From the NCBI RefSeq assembly GCF_000189635.1, contig NW_002476432.1:558001-622000 (forward strand): 64,000 nt of DNA, given 5' to 3'. Below the pieces are notes generated by a model. The model was not told where the DNA came from and did no database searches. It saw nothing but the letters and a program-made list of their open reading frames with translations. Below, piece by piece: positions 1-13,300 of this stretch. Both the position numbers and the translations under genes were made by a program. The number at the start of each line of letters is the position of its first letter. Position 1 is the stretch's first letter. Origin of the DNA: Tetrahymena thermophila SB210. Lineage: Eukaryota > Ciliophora > Oligohymenophorea > Hymenostomatida > Tetrahymenidae.

Positions 1-1241
1 AAATTGATGAAATATCAAGTAAACAAGATCCAGAATGTATATTTATTTACAATGAAATTGCATATCTTTATAATGAAAAGAGCTAATTTGAAATGGCGAA
101 AAAAATAGCATTAAAATCTCTATAATTGTGCAATTAATTATTTAAAAAAGGGCATCTCTATACAGCCAGCACACTTAATAAACTTAGTTTATTTCACTAA
201 AAGGAAGTTGGTAAAGAATATTCGCTTTAATCGTTATAAATAATTGGAGATATTTTTAAAGGAGATACATTCATCAAAGCTGTATACCTAAATACTCTTT
301 CATGGTGTTATTCAAGTTTATAAGAATCTCTATAAGCTTTAAAATTATAAGAAGAATCTCTAAAAATCAGGAGTAATATCTATCTGTTAAAACATACTAA
401 AGTTGCTGTAGCTCTTAACAATTTAGGGACTCTTTATTAAAATTATGATTTAAGCAAATCCTTGAAATATTAAATTCTATCTCTGAAAATCAGAAAATCT
501 CTTTTTGAAGATAATCATCCATGCTTAGCAAGATCTCTAGATTGCGTTGGATAATGCTATTTAAATATGGGTAATTTAGAAAAAGCAAAAAAATATTTGT
601 ACAGATCATATTTTATGAGAAGAACAATTTATTAAGGAGATATTTATTGTATTACAACTTCTTTAAAGAATATTGCACAATATCATTTAAAGTCTAGAGA
701 ATTTATTAAAGCAATATTTTTTTTTAAAAAATATTTTTAAATGATAAGAAACTTGAAATCTGATATTGAATATGTACACATATTCCTTTATAATATAGCT
801 CAATGCTTGTTCTTTAATAAATAATTTTAGTAAAGCACGTTTATTTTACAATACTTTTTACAAATATTTTCAAAAGATGCTGCAAAAATCTCTAAGGCTC
901 ACATAATTATTGGATTATGCTAATTAAACATGGGGTAATTTTAAAAAAGTTTATAATCTGCTTGTAATTCAATATCTGTTGATAAAAATATTATTCAGCA
1001 AGATATTCATAAGTTATCCAATCTTATAAAAAATATTTTGAATAGATATTAATTTCATGGTTGTGTATCAATGTGTCTATCTTTGAAAGATTAAAGCTCA
1101 GATAAATTCTAAAATTAAAATTTTAAAAAGTATTAATATCTTTTGCTAATGATTTATTTATTAATTCTAGAATTTTAAGAACAAGATGAAAACCAAAGAT
1201 TTTAACTTTACAGTAGCATTTTCGAAATTACAAAAAAATGA
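1..1241 (+). CDS. Kinase-TPR protein, C-terminal part (5' end outside window)
   Basis: Open in the ciliate code from the window edge to TGA at 1239-1241, about 412 codons (first full codon at 3). It contains only the TPR half of the kinase-TPR proteins found further right: repeats of about 42 residues of the kinesin-light-chain (TPR_12) type, with landmarks such as LNTLSWCYSSL, ALNNLGTLYQ, SLDCVGQCYLNMG and YLYRSYFMRR. TPRs are protein-interaction solenoids. The protein ends in ENQRFQLYSSIFEITKK. The sequence is very close to the 3' part of the gene at 10338-13808, so this is the first visible member of a tandem array continuing leftwards. The kinase half should lie just outside the window. 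No frameshift was seen in this part. Confidence 0.85.
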
Positions 1242-2993
1242 TTATAAAAAAAAATATTCTGTTTATATATGTTTTAGAATTAATAATTATAGATGAAAAA
1301 ACAGTTACTTAATTAACTTACAAAATAATTAAAAATAAAAATAAATACTCTTTATTTCAGACAGTTCTAAAAAGTAAGAGATAATTTATTTTAAATACAA
1401 GATGAAGATCAAATATTTAAATTTAATGATAGAATTTTAGAAATAACTAAAGAATTATTAGATTTTTATGTAAAAAATAAATATTTAATAAAATAATTAA
1501 ATTTTATTAATATATGTATGTTGCTTAATTAATATCACTAAATAATTAAAAAAAAAATTCTTTAAGTCGGAAACGATTAAAAATTAAGAGATAATTAAGC
1601 TGATTGGTAGAAGATATTTTTTATATTGATTCAAAATATCAAATTTTATTATAAGCAAAAGATTTCCTAGCAATATCATGCACCAGTGTACTCTTTGAGT
1701 AAGTAAATTAATTCAAGCATTTTCTTAAATTTATTTTTTAATATAAATTTTAAGTTTTTATCAAAAACGGGCTTAATATTAAGTGAAAAAGGACAGAGAA
1801 TGGAGCATGAAACTCTTAGGATGTTGAAATACTTGACAGTTGGATAAATTTAATTTAATGATTTTTAATTTTATTATTTAAAAAATCAAATTAACAGCAC
1901 CCCACACAAAATTTGAAAATTTGTGATTTTTACTCAACAAATAATTTTAACTTTAACTTAGCCAGTTAACGTGGGTAACAAACATTTAACTGTTAAGATA
2001 AAAATTAATTTAAGAACTCATTTTAGAGTTAATATTTTTCAAATCTTTTGGTTAATTAACTTAAAAGTTAACTTAATTTAACAACTCTGATCGCAAATAG
2101 AGAGATTAATTGTATGTTTTTATCTATATGAAATTCTTTTGAATTAAAAATGCATTTATTATCTAGAAAAAAGCTTTTGGAGGAGTAAAATTTTTATATC
2201 TATAATGAATTAATTGATTATGAAAGTTTTCAAAATTTTAATTAAAAATAGTTATAAATAAATTCATTAATAAAAAGTATGATTACAAATTATTTAGGAA
2301 AGAAATAAATAATAGGTGAGATACAAATAGATGGTCAAAAAAAGAGATTGATTTTTAGACAAAAAAGCATCTTAAAATTAATTATATACAATTAAATAGT
2401 GCTTTTGCCAATTTATAAATAATTTTAAATATTTTTTATTTTTCTTTAAATATTTTAAATTGATAGACAGACTTGAAACATGCACATATTTAGCAAGCAA
2501 ATCAATATAATAGGAAAATTGAGGTCTAGCACTATTTATTTTTTTCAGACTTAATTTTTTTTTAAATGAATAAAAAAAAAATGATTTTGAAAAATATTTT
2601 TATCCTTATCCTTAACCGCTAAACGACCTTTTTCTCTATATATGATAGAGCTGTTTTTTGTTACAAGTTTTTACAATACGAAAATTAAGTTATAAAAAAT
2701 AATAATAAAGTAAAAATAAAGGGAATACATATTAATATGACGAAACAAAAACAAATAATATAAAAAATATTATTATTTTAAATGTTTGATATAAATATTT
2801 GCACTTTTACCTAATAATTATGATAGATAATTTGATGAAATAATTAAAGATTTTTAATTAGAAAAATAAAATAAATTATAAGCATAAATAAATTGCAAAT
2901 TAAATTAATTTTACTTTTTTTTTAAATTTTAAAAATTAAGTTAAAAAGAAACAAATTTTATTTATTTTTAGAAGTAAACAACTAAATAAAATT
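1242..2993. other. Intergenic region between convergent genes, with a duplicated 3'-tail remnant
   Basis: AT-rich sequence between two converging 3' ends. At about 1400-1480 there is a decayed second copy of the kinase-TPR C-terminal tail (QDEDQIFKFNDRILEITK in frame). At about 1587-1612 there is a block (aagagataattaagctgatt) that recurs downstream of the kinase-TPR gene ending at 18486 (about 18578), so some 3' flank was copied with the genes. I see no other gene. Confidence 0.5.
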
Positions 2994-5006
2994 TCAACTT
3001 TATTTTTATTTTTCCATCAAAAATATAGACTCCCATAGAGTATCATAATAGGTATCCATATAAAGCGGATCAATATTTTATATGGATCTTGCTAACTGTA
3101 AAGATTTTAGTATATAAATAAAAGCAGTTTAAGGATTATTTAGATGGTTGTAATTGTGAGCTATATTATTATATAATAATATAATATCAAATGAAGTATC
3201 TTAAAATATTTCTTCACACATTTGTAGTGCTTAAAAACTAAATACTTAAGAATCATCAAACCGCCTTAAAGCACTACTCATAAAAACTCCCATATTAATT
3301 AATATTTTAATCTTTAATTCATGTTTTCCTGGATAACTTAAATTTATAATTTCTAGAGCTTCATAAAAATATTACAGAGATTCATCTTATTCTAAAATTA
3401 ATGCATACTGTTATAATGAATGGGCTATTAAAATATTGTCTGGTTGCATGTGTTATTTTCTGAGCAACAATGATTTTTAAGAAAATTCGAGAGATTTAAT
3501 TTTATCATTATTATTATAGTAATAGCCTGCCATATAGTATAAGTTACTTGATAATAAATAATAATCTGGCGGATTTAAAGATTATGCTAGCTGATATGAT
3601 TCCTAAAAATAAGAAATATAATTATTTTTTCCTAAATAAAAACTAAGAATACCAACATCTAAAGTAGATAGGGCAATTTCTCTGGTATTACCTAATTCCT
3701 TTCTTATCAATAAAGATTCATTAGCGTATTTAAAACCATTAGTATAATCCTAAATTTAAATGTAAAAGTTTCCTAAATTATATAATTTTTAAGCAATTTC
3801 CTATTTACTAAAACCTAAAAATTGAGAAATGTCAATCTAAACTTTTAAATAATGAACGTTAATAGAAGAATAATAAGGAATATTTTTGTTTTCATCATAA
3901 TGAGTTAATTCACTAAAATCCTTAATATATTTTATATATTCTTTTAAAAATTCTTTGTATTTTTCATCCTTAATTACTTCGAAAAAAAGTCTATGGAGTT
4001 CTTAGATATCTACTCTTTTATCAATAGATGTTTAAATCATTTTTTCATGTATGATTTATATAAATTATTTAGCAAATGAAAAGGAATCACCAACAATAAA
4101 TTCTTTTAATTATTCAAAAATTTCTTAAAAAGTTTTTCCTAAAGAATAAATATCTGTTTTTGGTCCAATCTCCTTTGTACCTTTTTTTAATTCTTCTGGA
4201 GCATATTTTTCTGTAAAGCATCTCTAATTGTAATTAACTAGTTGATTTGGTTTATAAATTAAAGAACAACCATGATCACTGATGATGTAGATAGCCGTAG
4301 TTTCATTTTTTAAAATATTGCTAGTCTTGATATCTAAATGAATAATATTGTAGATTCTCAAAAAACTGTATCCATCTATTATATTAAATATCATTAAAAG
4401 CAATTTCTAAAATGTAAAGTTTGCTCCTTTATAATGTTTTATATCTTCTATTTCATCACTCAAATCTTAATCATAATATTCCGAAATAAGGAAAGAAAAG
4501 TTTGTATGAATAATGAATTCTTTAATTTCTTTAGTATATATAGTTTTTTCGAATCTTTAACAAATTTCATACTCTTACTTACCGTTTTATATTTGATTTT
4601 AAAAAAAAACTTTCATAGCATATTTTTTATTAGTATTTATTTATCTTACAATATATACTCTTGCTTAACCTCCTTCTGATAAAAATTTTTCTATTTTGTA
4701 TCCAATTTATTAAAGTAAAATTTCAATATCTGCTTCATTTTATTAATCAAATTAATAGTCTGAATCAAACTAATAAACTACATTTTATACTTGATATTTG
4801 ATTTATTATACTTCAGATATATTAGTTTCGCCTTAACTATCAGAGCTTGTTTAGCCAGAAATATAATCTGGATATTTCTATATAGATTATGATTAAGTCT
4901 CCTCTACTTTTTTATCATTTTAGAGATTTATATTTACCATTTTATTCCTTAAAAAGCAGACAATAACAAATATGAGTATTATCAAAAATTGTAATTGAAA
5001 GTTCAT
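2994..5006 (-). CDS. Membrane-anchored protein kinase with TPR repeats, inverted paralogue
   Basis: Single exon of 671 codons, ATG at 5006 to TGA at 2996-2994. Residues about 3-18 form a hydrophobic stretch (FQLQFLIILIFVIVCFL), probably a signal anchor or transmembrane segment; a second ATG at residue 21 would remove it. A Q/S-rich linker follows, then a kinase domain: glycine loop FLSEGGQARVY, beta-3 lysine YAMKVFF, catalytic loop IIHLDIKTSNIL (HRD changed to HLD), metal loop SDHGCS (DFG changed to DHG), and YAPEE. TPR repeats fill the rest and it ends DTLWESIFLMEKQKQS. It shares the layout of the + strand array but is strongly diverged and oppositely oriented. The catalytic Asp and Asn are present; whether DHG allows activity is uncertain. 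Confidence 0.8.
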
Positions 5007-5813
5007 TTTTTTGTTTTTGAATTAATTATTTTCCTTTTTTGGAAAATATATAAAATACCGCAAGTCAATTTTAAATTAGCTCTTTTTTTAAATTAATTAA
5101 AATTATATTTTTTGAGAAATATTTTATTTTCTATTATATTTTTTTCTTAATTTCTCTTAAAGGTAATATTTTATCTCTCTTAACTAACTAACTAAATAAT
5201 CTATTTTTTTTCTCTTCAATAAATCAATGTTTTTTATATGATAAGTAAGATTTTATATATCTAAAGTGAATTTTAAATTAGTTCCTTTCAAATTTAAGAT
5301 AAATAATTTATTATTATGAAATATTTTATTTTCTCTTATAATTTTTTTTTAATAAATAATCTTCAATTTCTGAATTGCTCCTAAAGAAATTTTATTTGTT
5401 AGATAACTCTCTTATCTAATTATTATAGCTTAACTTATTTAAAAGTAATATTATAAAAAACAAATACGCATTATATATTATATATAATCGATTTAATGAC
5501 GGGTGATTAATTATTACTTTTTTTATTGAATTTAATATTCTAATTGCCTTAAGTTATTTAGCAAATAAATAGTTGATCATTATATAATAAAATTAAAAAA
5601 AAGGGTTTAATTAACAATAATAATATTAAGTAAAATAGAGTAAAAGGTGATAAATTAAATCTTTTCTAATAAGAATAAGTAAAGATTATAAATATGTTTA
5701 TTTGTTTTAAGAATATTTTATAATTTTTAGATAATATTAGAGTTAATTTTAATTTATTTAATTTTGATTTAATTACATTTTTATATTTTAAAATATTTTC
5801 TATTAAACGATAG
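5007..5813. promoter_or_regulatory. Divergent intergenic region; conserved upstream block at 5640-5813
   Basis: Lies between two divergent starts (5006 minus, 5814 plus), so it should hold both promoters. The last 170 bases resemble the sequence before the other array genes (blocks ending at 10337, 15233 and 19484). Shared segments are aagaataagtaaagattataaat, a tract like agataatattagagttaattt, and tttctattaaa..atag directly before the ATG. Conservation may reflect recent copying as much as function. No recognisable TATA box stands out in this AT-rich background. Confidence 0.45.
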
Positions 5814-8800
5814 ATGAAAAAAGATAATTTTAAGACTGTTGATAGCTAAAGAAACATTGAGATTATAAAGAAAAAAGATTTTGATTCTTTATTTAATAGA
5901 TAACAAGACTAATTATAGGTTCAGTAAGAAATACAAAATCAGGAAGAAAAATAAAGTTAAAGTCACAGTCATTTTGAAAAATATCAAATGAACTCATAAA
6001 TTAATAATAATTAAAATATGGTTGCTAATGATGAGTGCGAAACTTTGCTTAAATCATAATTATGTAAAAAAAAACTCAATTTTACTAATTAGAAATTAAA
6101 TTAAGTTGCTAAAGAGTATCGTTTGGATTAATAAAATAGTTAAAATAACTCTAAAACTGAAGAAATTAGCATTATATATGAAAGCAGAGAAAATTATAAG
6201 ATCGAATTCTAAGATTTTTAAAATCCTCGCTGGAATTAAGAAAATATTTAAAATAACTCTAAAAATGAAAAAAGCAGTATTCAATATGAAAGCAGTGAAA
6301 TTAAAAAGTTAGAGCTCATTTGTATTTCTACTTAAAAAAATATTGATACTAATGAAACTAGTAACAATAATATGAGTTATCAAAACAGTCATTCTTATAA
6401 TTAAAATTTGAATGAGTTTTCATCAAAAGATTGTGAATAAAGTGATTAAACAATATAAATCAAATAACAAAAAGCGAATGAAAAATTAAGTAAATATAAA
6501 TAGATTTAAAATTATAAAAATTTATCAAATAAAATTTAAGCAAAATAATATTTAAGCTAAGTTTCTTAAAATTTTGAAGAAAACAACTACTAAAATTTTG
6601 AAACTTTGAGTGATAATGTTATTGAAATAATAGATAATTAACTCACAGAAAAAGGTTATGAAGATATAAAATATAAAAAAGTAATAGGTTGTGGCTTTGT
6701 TTAAAAAGCTACTAAGTAAATCGGATAAGATAAAAAACATTACTTGATATTGATATTGACAAGATTTATTAAAATCTAAAATAGCCATAAAAATTTAGAG
6801 TTATTAAAGTTTTTAAAAACATTGCATGAAACTAAATAATAAATTTAAATAGATGATACTTTTTAATTATATTTAAATGGTTGTCAGCATCCAATTTATA
6901 GTGTTATAGCTTTGCGAGGATATAGTAATACATATAATTTTCTTCTTTACATTGAAAAAATAATAGATTTCTTTAAGAAAAATGAGTATTACTTAGAAAA
7001 ATATATAGCTGAAGGAGGTTTCGGTATTGTTTTTGATGGTAAAATATATCAAAATAATAAAATATAAGAAGTAATATTCAAAATATAATTCACAGATGAG
7101 TAAAATACAAATGAAAGTGAAGAAGAATTTCTTATTATGAAAGGATTTGAAAAAAATATTAATTTGATTAATGCTATTGATTATAAAAAAATAGACTAGA
7201 ATGTTTCTGTTATATTGATGGAAAAGTGTGAATGCAATTTAAATAACAAATTGAAATAACTTCAAGAAAGGAATTAATTTTCATTTACTTAACTTTTAAA
7301 AATTATATTTGATCTAATAGATGGATTGATATTGCTGAGGATATATAAAATAATTCATTTAGATATAAAACCTACAAATATTTTAATTAATCGCTATGGT
7401 ATATATGTTTTTTCTGATTTTGGAATATCTATAAAAAATAAAAATAATATACCTATTAAAGTTAAAGGGTTTACACCAAGCTACGCTCCTGAAGAAGTAA
7501 TTAAAGGAAAAGTTAGTGATATTAATTACGAATCAGATGTTTTTTCATTAGGAAAAACATTAGAAATTGTTTTTAAGGAGTACGAAAAACTTAAAATTTT
7601 TAATTAAAATGAAAAAGCTATGCTTGAGAAATTTAAATAAATTTTAAAGGATTATGCCCTCAGAGAATAAGTCTCTGAAAGAAAAACATGCTTGGAATTG
7701 CATAAAGCATTTTATGAAGTTGTTAAATTTGGAGAAAATAAAGAATTTTCATAGTCTTATATTGATAAAATTAGATTAATATTATTATAAACCTATCATG
7801 ATAGTAACAAAGATATCTAGTTTTTTCATGAAGTATCTATTTATTACAATGAAAAAATACTTGACTTAAAACAAAATATTAAAAAATCTCATATTTTAAG
7901 CTTTGTTGAAATTGAATCACTTTCTGAATCTTCTTTAAGAAAGATTGATAAAATATTAAGTTAAGAAGATCCAGAGTATATATTAATTTATCATTCGATT
8001 GCAAGCTTTTATAATGAAAGGAGCTAATTTGAAATGGAGAAAAAATATTTATAAAAATCTCTTGAATTGTGTAATTAACTATTCAAAAAAGAGAATATCT
8101 ATCTAGCCAGAACATTTAATAAACTTGCTTTATTTCATTTAAAACAAGAAGGTTTAGAAAAATCGCTTAAATCTCTTAAAATACTTGAAAATATTTTTAA
8201 AGGAGATCACGATACTAAAGCTATTTTCCTGAATACTCTTTCATGGTGTTATTCAAGTTTATAAGAATCTCAAAAAGCTTTAGAAGTATAAGAAAAATCT
8301 CTAAAAATGAGAATGAATTTGTTTAGCTAAAATCATACTAGGATTGCTGTAGCTCTTAACAATTTAGGAACTATGTATTAAAAAATTGATCAAATAAAAA
8401 GTTTGGAATACTAACTTTTATCTCTACAAATCAGATAATTTCTTTTTTAAGAAAATCATCCATGCATAGCAAGATCTCTTGATTGTGTTGGATAATGCTA
8501 TTTAAATATGGGAAATTTAAAAAAAGCAAAAAAGTATTTGTACAGATCATATTTTATGAGAAGAAGAATATATAAAGGAGATATTGACTGTGTTGCAGAT
8601 TCTCTAAAGAGTATTGCAAGATATTATTAAAAGTCTGGTGAATTCATAAAAGCAATATTTTTTTATAAAAAATATTTTTAAATGATAAGAAACTTGAAAT
8701 CTGATATTAAATATGTGTACAAATTCATTTATAATATAGCTCAGTGTTTATTCTCTAATAGATAATTTGAGTAAAGTATATTTATTTTGCACAATACTTT

Positions 8801-9167
8801 TTAAATATATTTAGAAAAGATGCTACACTAATCTCTAAGAGACAACTAATTATAGGATTATGTTAATTCAACATAGGGTAATTTATAAAAAATTTGTAAA
8901 CCAATATCAGTTGATAAAACTGTTATTTAGTAAGCTATTCATAAGTTTACCAATTTTATGAAAAAAATTTTCAAAAGATATTCATTTTTTGGATATTTAT
9001 AATTGTTTCTCTTTGAAATAATTTAACTCAGATAAACTCTAAAATTTTTAATTAAAAAAATATTAATTAATATTTAATGCTAATAATTTAATTATTAATT
9101 TTTTGAATTTTAAGAATTAGATGAAAACCAAAAATTTCAACTTAAAAGTGCATTTTAGAAATAATGA
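5814..9167 (+). CDS. Protein kinase-TPR protein, array copy 1
   Basis: Single exon of 1118 codons, ATG 5814 to TGA 9165-9167. The N-terminal 370 residues or so are Gln/Asn/Ser/Lys-rich and include two copies of a 36-residue repeat (about 6104-6312). A degenerate kinase N-lobe follows, then a kinase domain: glycine loop YIAEGGFGIVFDG, beta-3 Lys in VIFKIQF, catalytic loop IIHLDIKPTNIL (HRD to HLD), VFSDFGIS, YAPEE, SDVFSLGKTL. The second half is TPR_12-type repeats. Probably a cytosolic Ser/Thr kinase whose partner or input is read by the TPRs. Compared with the other copies, the C-terminal part (about 8780-9010) carries a +2, an 11-base loss and other small indels that nearly cancel, so the frame stays open although about 40 residues differ. 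Confidence 0.85.
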
Positions 9168-10337
9168 ATAATTAATTCATAATAGTATTTATGAAAAAAA
9201 CAAATATTATAAATATATGTAGTAGTATATTTTTTAAGTTAAAAATAGGATATTTCAAAAAAAAAAAATATTTTTTAATTAAGTAAAATTTTTTTTTTCT
9301 TCTAAAGTGAATTATAAATTAGTTCCTTTCAATATTTCATTTAATTTTATTTTTATGAAATATTTTATTTATTTTCTATTATAAATTTTTTTATAAATTA
9401 TCTTCAGTGTTTTAATTGTTCCTAAAGAAATTACATTTGTTTGTTTGATAACTTTAATAATTAACTCTCTTATCTAATTTTTATAACTTTACAAATTTAA
9501 AAGTAATATACGCATTATTTATTGTTTATAATTAAATTAATGAATGGTAATTATTGCATACTTTGTTGAATTAAATAAAATAGATAATAGGATATTCTTT
9601 TTAAATTATCAGCCTTTCTAAATATTAATACTAATTTGCAGAATACAAATCTCATTTTAGAATCTAGTTTTGCATTAATAAATATCAAAATAATACTTTC
9701 TAATTTTAAAATAATATGCTTGAAAAGTTGTTAAAATCTGTCTGGTGATTTTGAGATAAATATTTTTTAAAATGAATTAATCTACAAATACATTAATTAG
9801 TATAATTTTTTTGAGCAAATGAATGAAATGATATGTTTCCTTTTTATCTAACTAATTAGGTGATATAAGAATTTTATTCATTTTGTATTTGATTACATTC
9901 TAATTAAATTTAAACATAAAATTATTATTTAGAAAGAATTGAACATATGAAAAAAATTTTTAAATCTTAAGCAATAAAATAAATATGATTTGAATTTCTT
10001 TTATAAATATTCTCAAATCACTTTTATAAATATTCTAATCACTTATTTAATATTCTAATTGCTTTTTAAATATTCTAATTGCTTCCTTTAAGTTATCTAG
10101 TAAATACCTTTTGATTATATAATAATATTTAGAAATAATGTTTAATAAAAAACAAAAATAGTAAATATTAAAGATTAAAAAAAGGTGCTTAATAAATGCT
10201 TTTTAGATAACGATAAGAAAAGATTGTAAATGCGTTTATTTTTTTAGAGCATATTTATCAAATAAATAATTTTTAGAAAATATTAGAATTAATTTTAATT
10301 TATTAATTATAGTTTATTTCATTTTATTAAAAAATAG
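9168..10337. promoter_or_regulatory. Intergenic region of the kinase array with conserved upstream block
   Basis: Spacer between array copies 1 and 2 with no gene. At about 9995-10085 there is a degenerate direct repeat (ttttataaatattctaatcac and shorter forms, about four copies). The segment 10085-10337 matches the upstream flanks of the other copies (ctttaagttatctagtaaat, then ggtgcttaataaatg, then the leader before the ATG), so the amplified unit includes the 5' flank. Confidence 0.45.
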
Positions 10338-13300
10338 ATGAAACAAGAGGACTATAACACTTGTAAAAGAAACTTTAGGAATATTATTAATTAAGAGTAA
10401 AATTCTTTATTTAATAGACAACAAGGCTAATTATAGGTTCAGTAAGAAATACAAAATAATTTGGAAAAATAAAGTTAAAGCCTCAGCCATTTTGAAAAAT
10501 ATCAAATTAATCAATAAACTAATAATAATTAAAATATGATTACTAATTATTAGAGTTAATCTTTGCTTAAGTCATAATTATCTAATAAAAAATGGAACTC
10601 TGTTGATTTGAAATTAAGTTAAGATTCTTAAAAGTATTGTTTGAATTAACAAAATAGTTATAATAACCCTAAAAATAAATAAAGTAGTATTACAAATAAA
10701 AGCTGTCAAAATTATAAGATCGAATTCTAACATTTTTAAAAGCCTTGCTGGAATTAACAAATTTGTTAAAATAACTCTTAAAATGAATAAAGTAGTATTA
10801 TATATGAAGGTGGTGAAAATTATTAGATCGAATTCTAAGATTCTTAAAAGTATTACTTGAATTAACAAAGTAGTTAAAAAAACTCTAAAAATGAATAAAG
10901 TAATATTAAATATGAAATCTATGAAAATAATAAGACCAAATTCTTACTTAATTCTACCTAAAAAGTGATAGACATAAATGAAAAACAATGTAATAATCTA
11001 AATTATCAAAATAGGATTTTTCATTATTAAAGCATTAATGAGTCTTCATCAATGGTGGTTGATGAATAAAATGACTAAACAATAAAAATCAAAGAATTTA
11101 AAGCAAAAGAAAAATAAAATAAATCTGAATAGATCAAAAATTATGAATAGTTATCATCTAAAATTTAAGCAAAATCCATTAATTTGGTATACTAAGATAA
11201 GAGAATATAAGAAAATGACTATTTAAATCATAAAATTCATTCTAATCTGATTTTAGAAATAAAGAGATAACTCACAAATATGAATTATTAAGTAAAAGAA
11301 AATAAAGAAGAAATAGTTGGTGGCTTTGTTTTACGAGCATCTAAGTAAATTGGATAAAATAATTAGAAAAATTACTTGGTATTGATAAGATTAATTGAAA
11401 CTTAAAATAGCTATTAAGATAATAAAGAAAAGTTAGAATTTTTATAATTATTACAGGAAAATACTAAATATGTCCAAATAGATGATTCTTTTTAAGTATC
11501 TTTAAATAGTCATCCATAATCAATTTTTTTTGTTATAGTTTTGCTAGAATTTAAAAATACATACAATTTTCTTCTTAAAATTGAGAAAATAATTGATTTC
11601 TTTAACAAAAATAAATATTACTTAGGAAAATATATAGCTGAAGGTGGCTATGGTGTTGTTTTTGATGGAAAAATATATCAAAATAATAAAATATAAGAAG
11701 TAATATTCAAAATATAATTCACAGATACAGATGATTAAAATTTAAATGAAAGTGAAGAAGAATATCTTATAATGAAAGGATTTGAAAAAAATATTAATTT
11801 GATTAATGCTATTGATTATAAAAAAATAGACTAGAATGTTTCTGTTATATTGATGGAAAAGTGTCAATGCAATCTAAAAGATAAAATTTAATAACTTAAA
11901 GAAAAGAACTAATTTTCATTTACTTAACTTTTAAAAATTATATTTGATCTAATAGATGGATTGATTTTGCTGAGGACATATAAAATAATTCATTTAGATA
12001 TAAAACCTTAAAATATTTTAATTAATCGTTTTGGTATATATGTTTTTTCTGATTTTGGAACATCTATTAAAAATAAAAATAATCAGCCTATTTAAGTTAA
12101 AGGGTTTACACCAAGATATGCTCCCGAAGAAGTAATTAAAAATAAAGAAGTTAATTATTAATCAGATGTCTATTCTTTTGGAAAAACATCAGAAATTGTT
12201 TTTAAGGAGTACGAAAAACTTTAAAATATTAATTAATAAGAAAAAACTATGCTTCAGAAATTTAAATAAATTTTATCTGATTTGGTACTCATAAAATAAG
12301 TATCTGAAAGAAAAACATGCTTGGAATTGCATAAAGCATTTTATGAAGTTGTTGAATTTGAAGAAAATATAGAATTTTCATAGTCTTATATTGATAAAAT
12401 TAGATTAATATTATCATAAACCTGCTATGATAGTAACAAAGATATATAGTTTTTTCATGAAGTATCTATTTACTATTATGAAAAAATACTTGACTTAAAA
12501 CAAAAGATTAAAAAATCTCATATTTTAAGCTTTGTTAATGAAAATAAATCACGTCCAATTTCCTCTTTGATTAATAAAATATCAAGTTAAGCAGATCCAG
12601 AGTGTATATTAATTAATAATGAAATTGCATACCTTTACTATGAACAGAGCTAATTTTAAATGGCGAAAGAGTAAATATAAAAATCTCTATAATTGTGTAA
12701 TTAATTATTCAAAAAAGCACATTTCTATACAGCCAGCACACTTAATAAACTTGGTTTGTTTCACTTAAAGGAAGTTGGTAAAAAATATTCGCTTTAATCT
12801 TTATAAATAATTGGAGATATTTTTAAAGGAGATACATTCATCAAAGCTGTATACTTAAATACTCTTTCATGGTGTTATTCAAGTTTATAAGAATCTCTAT
12901 AAGCTTTAAAATTATAAGAAGAATCTCTATTAATCAGGAGTAATATCTATTAGTTATATCATACTAAAGTTGCTGTAGCTCTTAACAATTTAGGGACTCT
13001 GTATTAAAATTATGATTTAAGCAAGTGCTTGAAATATTAACTTCTATCTCTGAAAATCAGAAAATTTCTTTTTTAAGAAAATCATCCATGCATAGCAAGA
13101 TCTCTTGATTGTGTTGGATAATGCTATTTAAATATGGGAAATTTAGAAAAAGCAAAAGCGTATTTGTACAGATCATATTTTATGAGAAGAACAATTTATT
13201 AAGGAGATATTAATTGCATTGCAGCTTCTTTAAAGAATATTGCAAAATATCATTAAAAGTCAGGCCAATTCACTAAAGCAATATTTTTTTATATAAAATA

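Noticed and set aside
6096-6312. Standard-code open stretches on both strands over the N-terminal repeat region
   Set aside because: They are shadows in other frames of the kinase-TPR gene starting at 5814, whose reading frame uses TAA/TAG as Gln.
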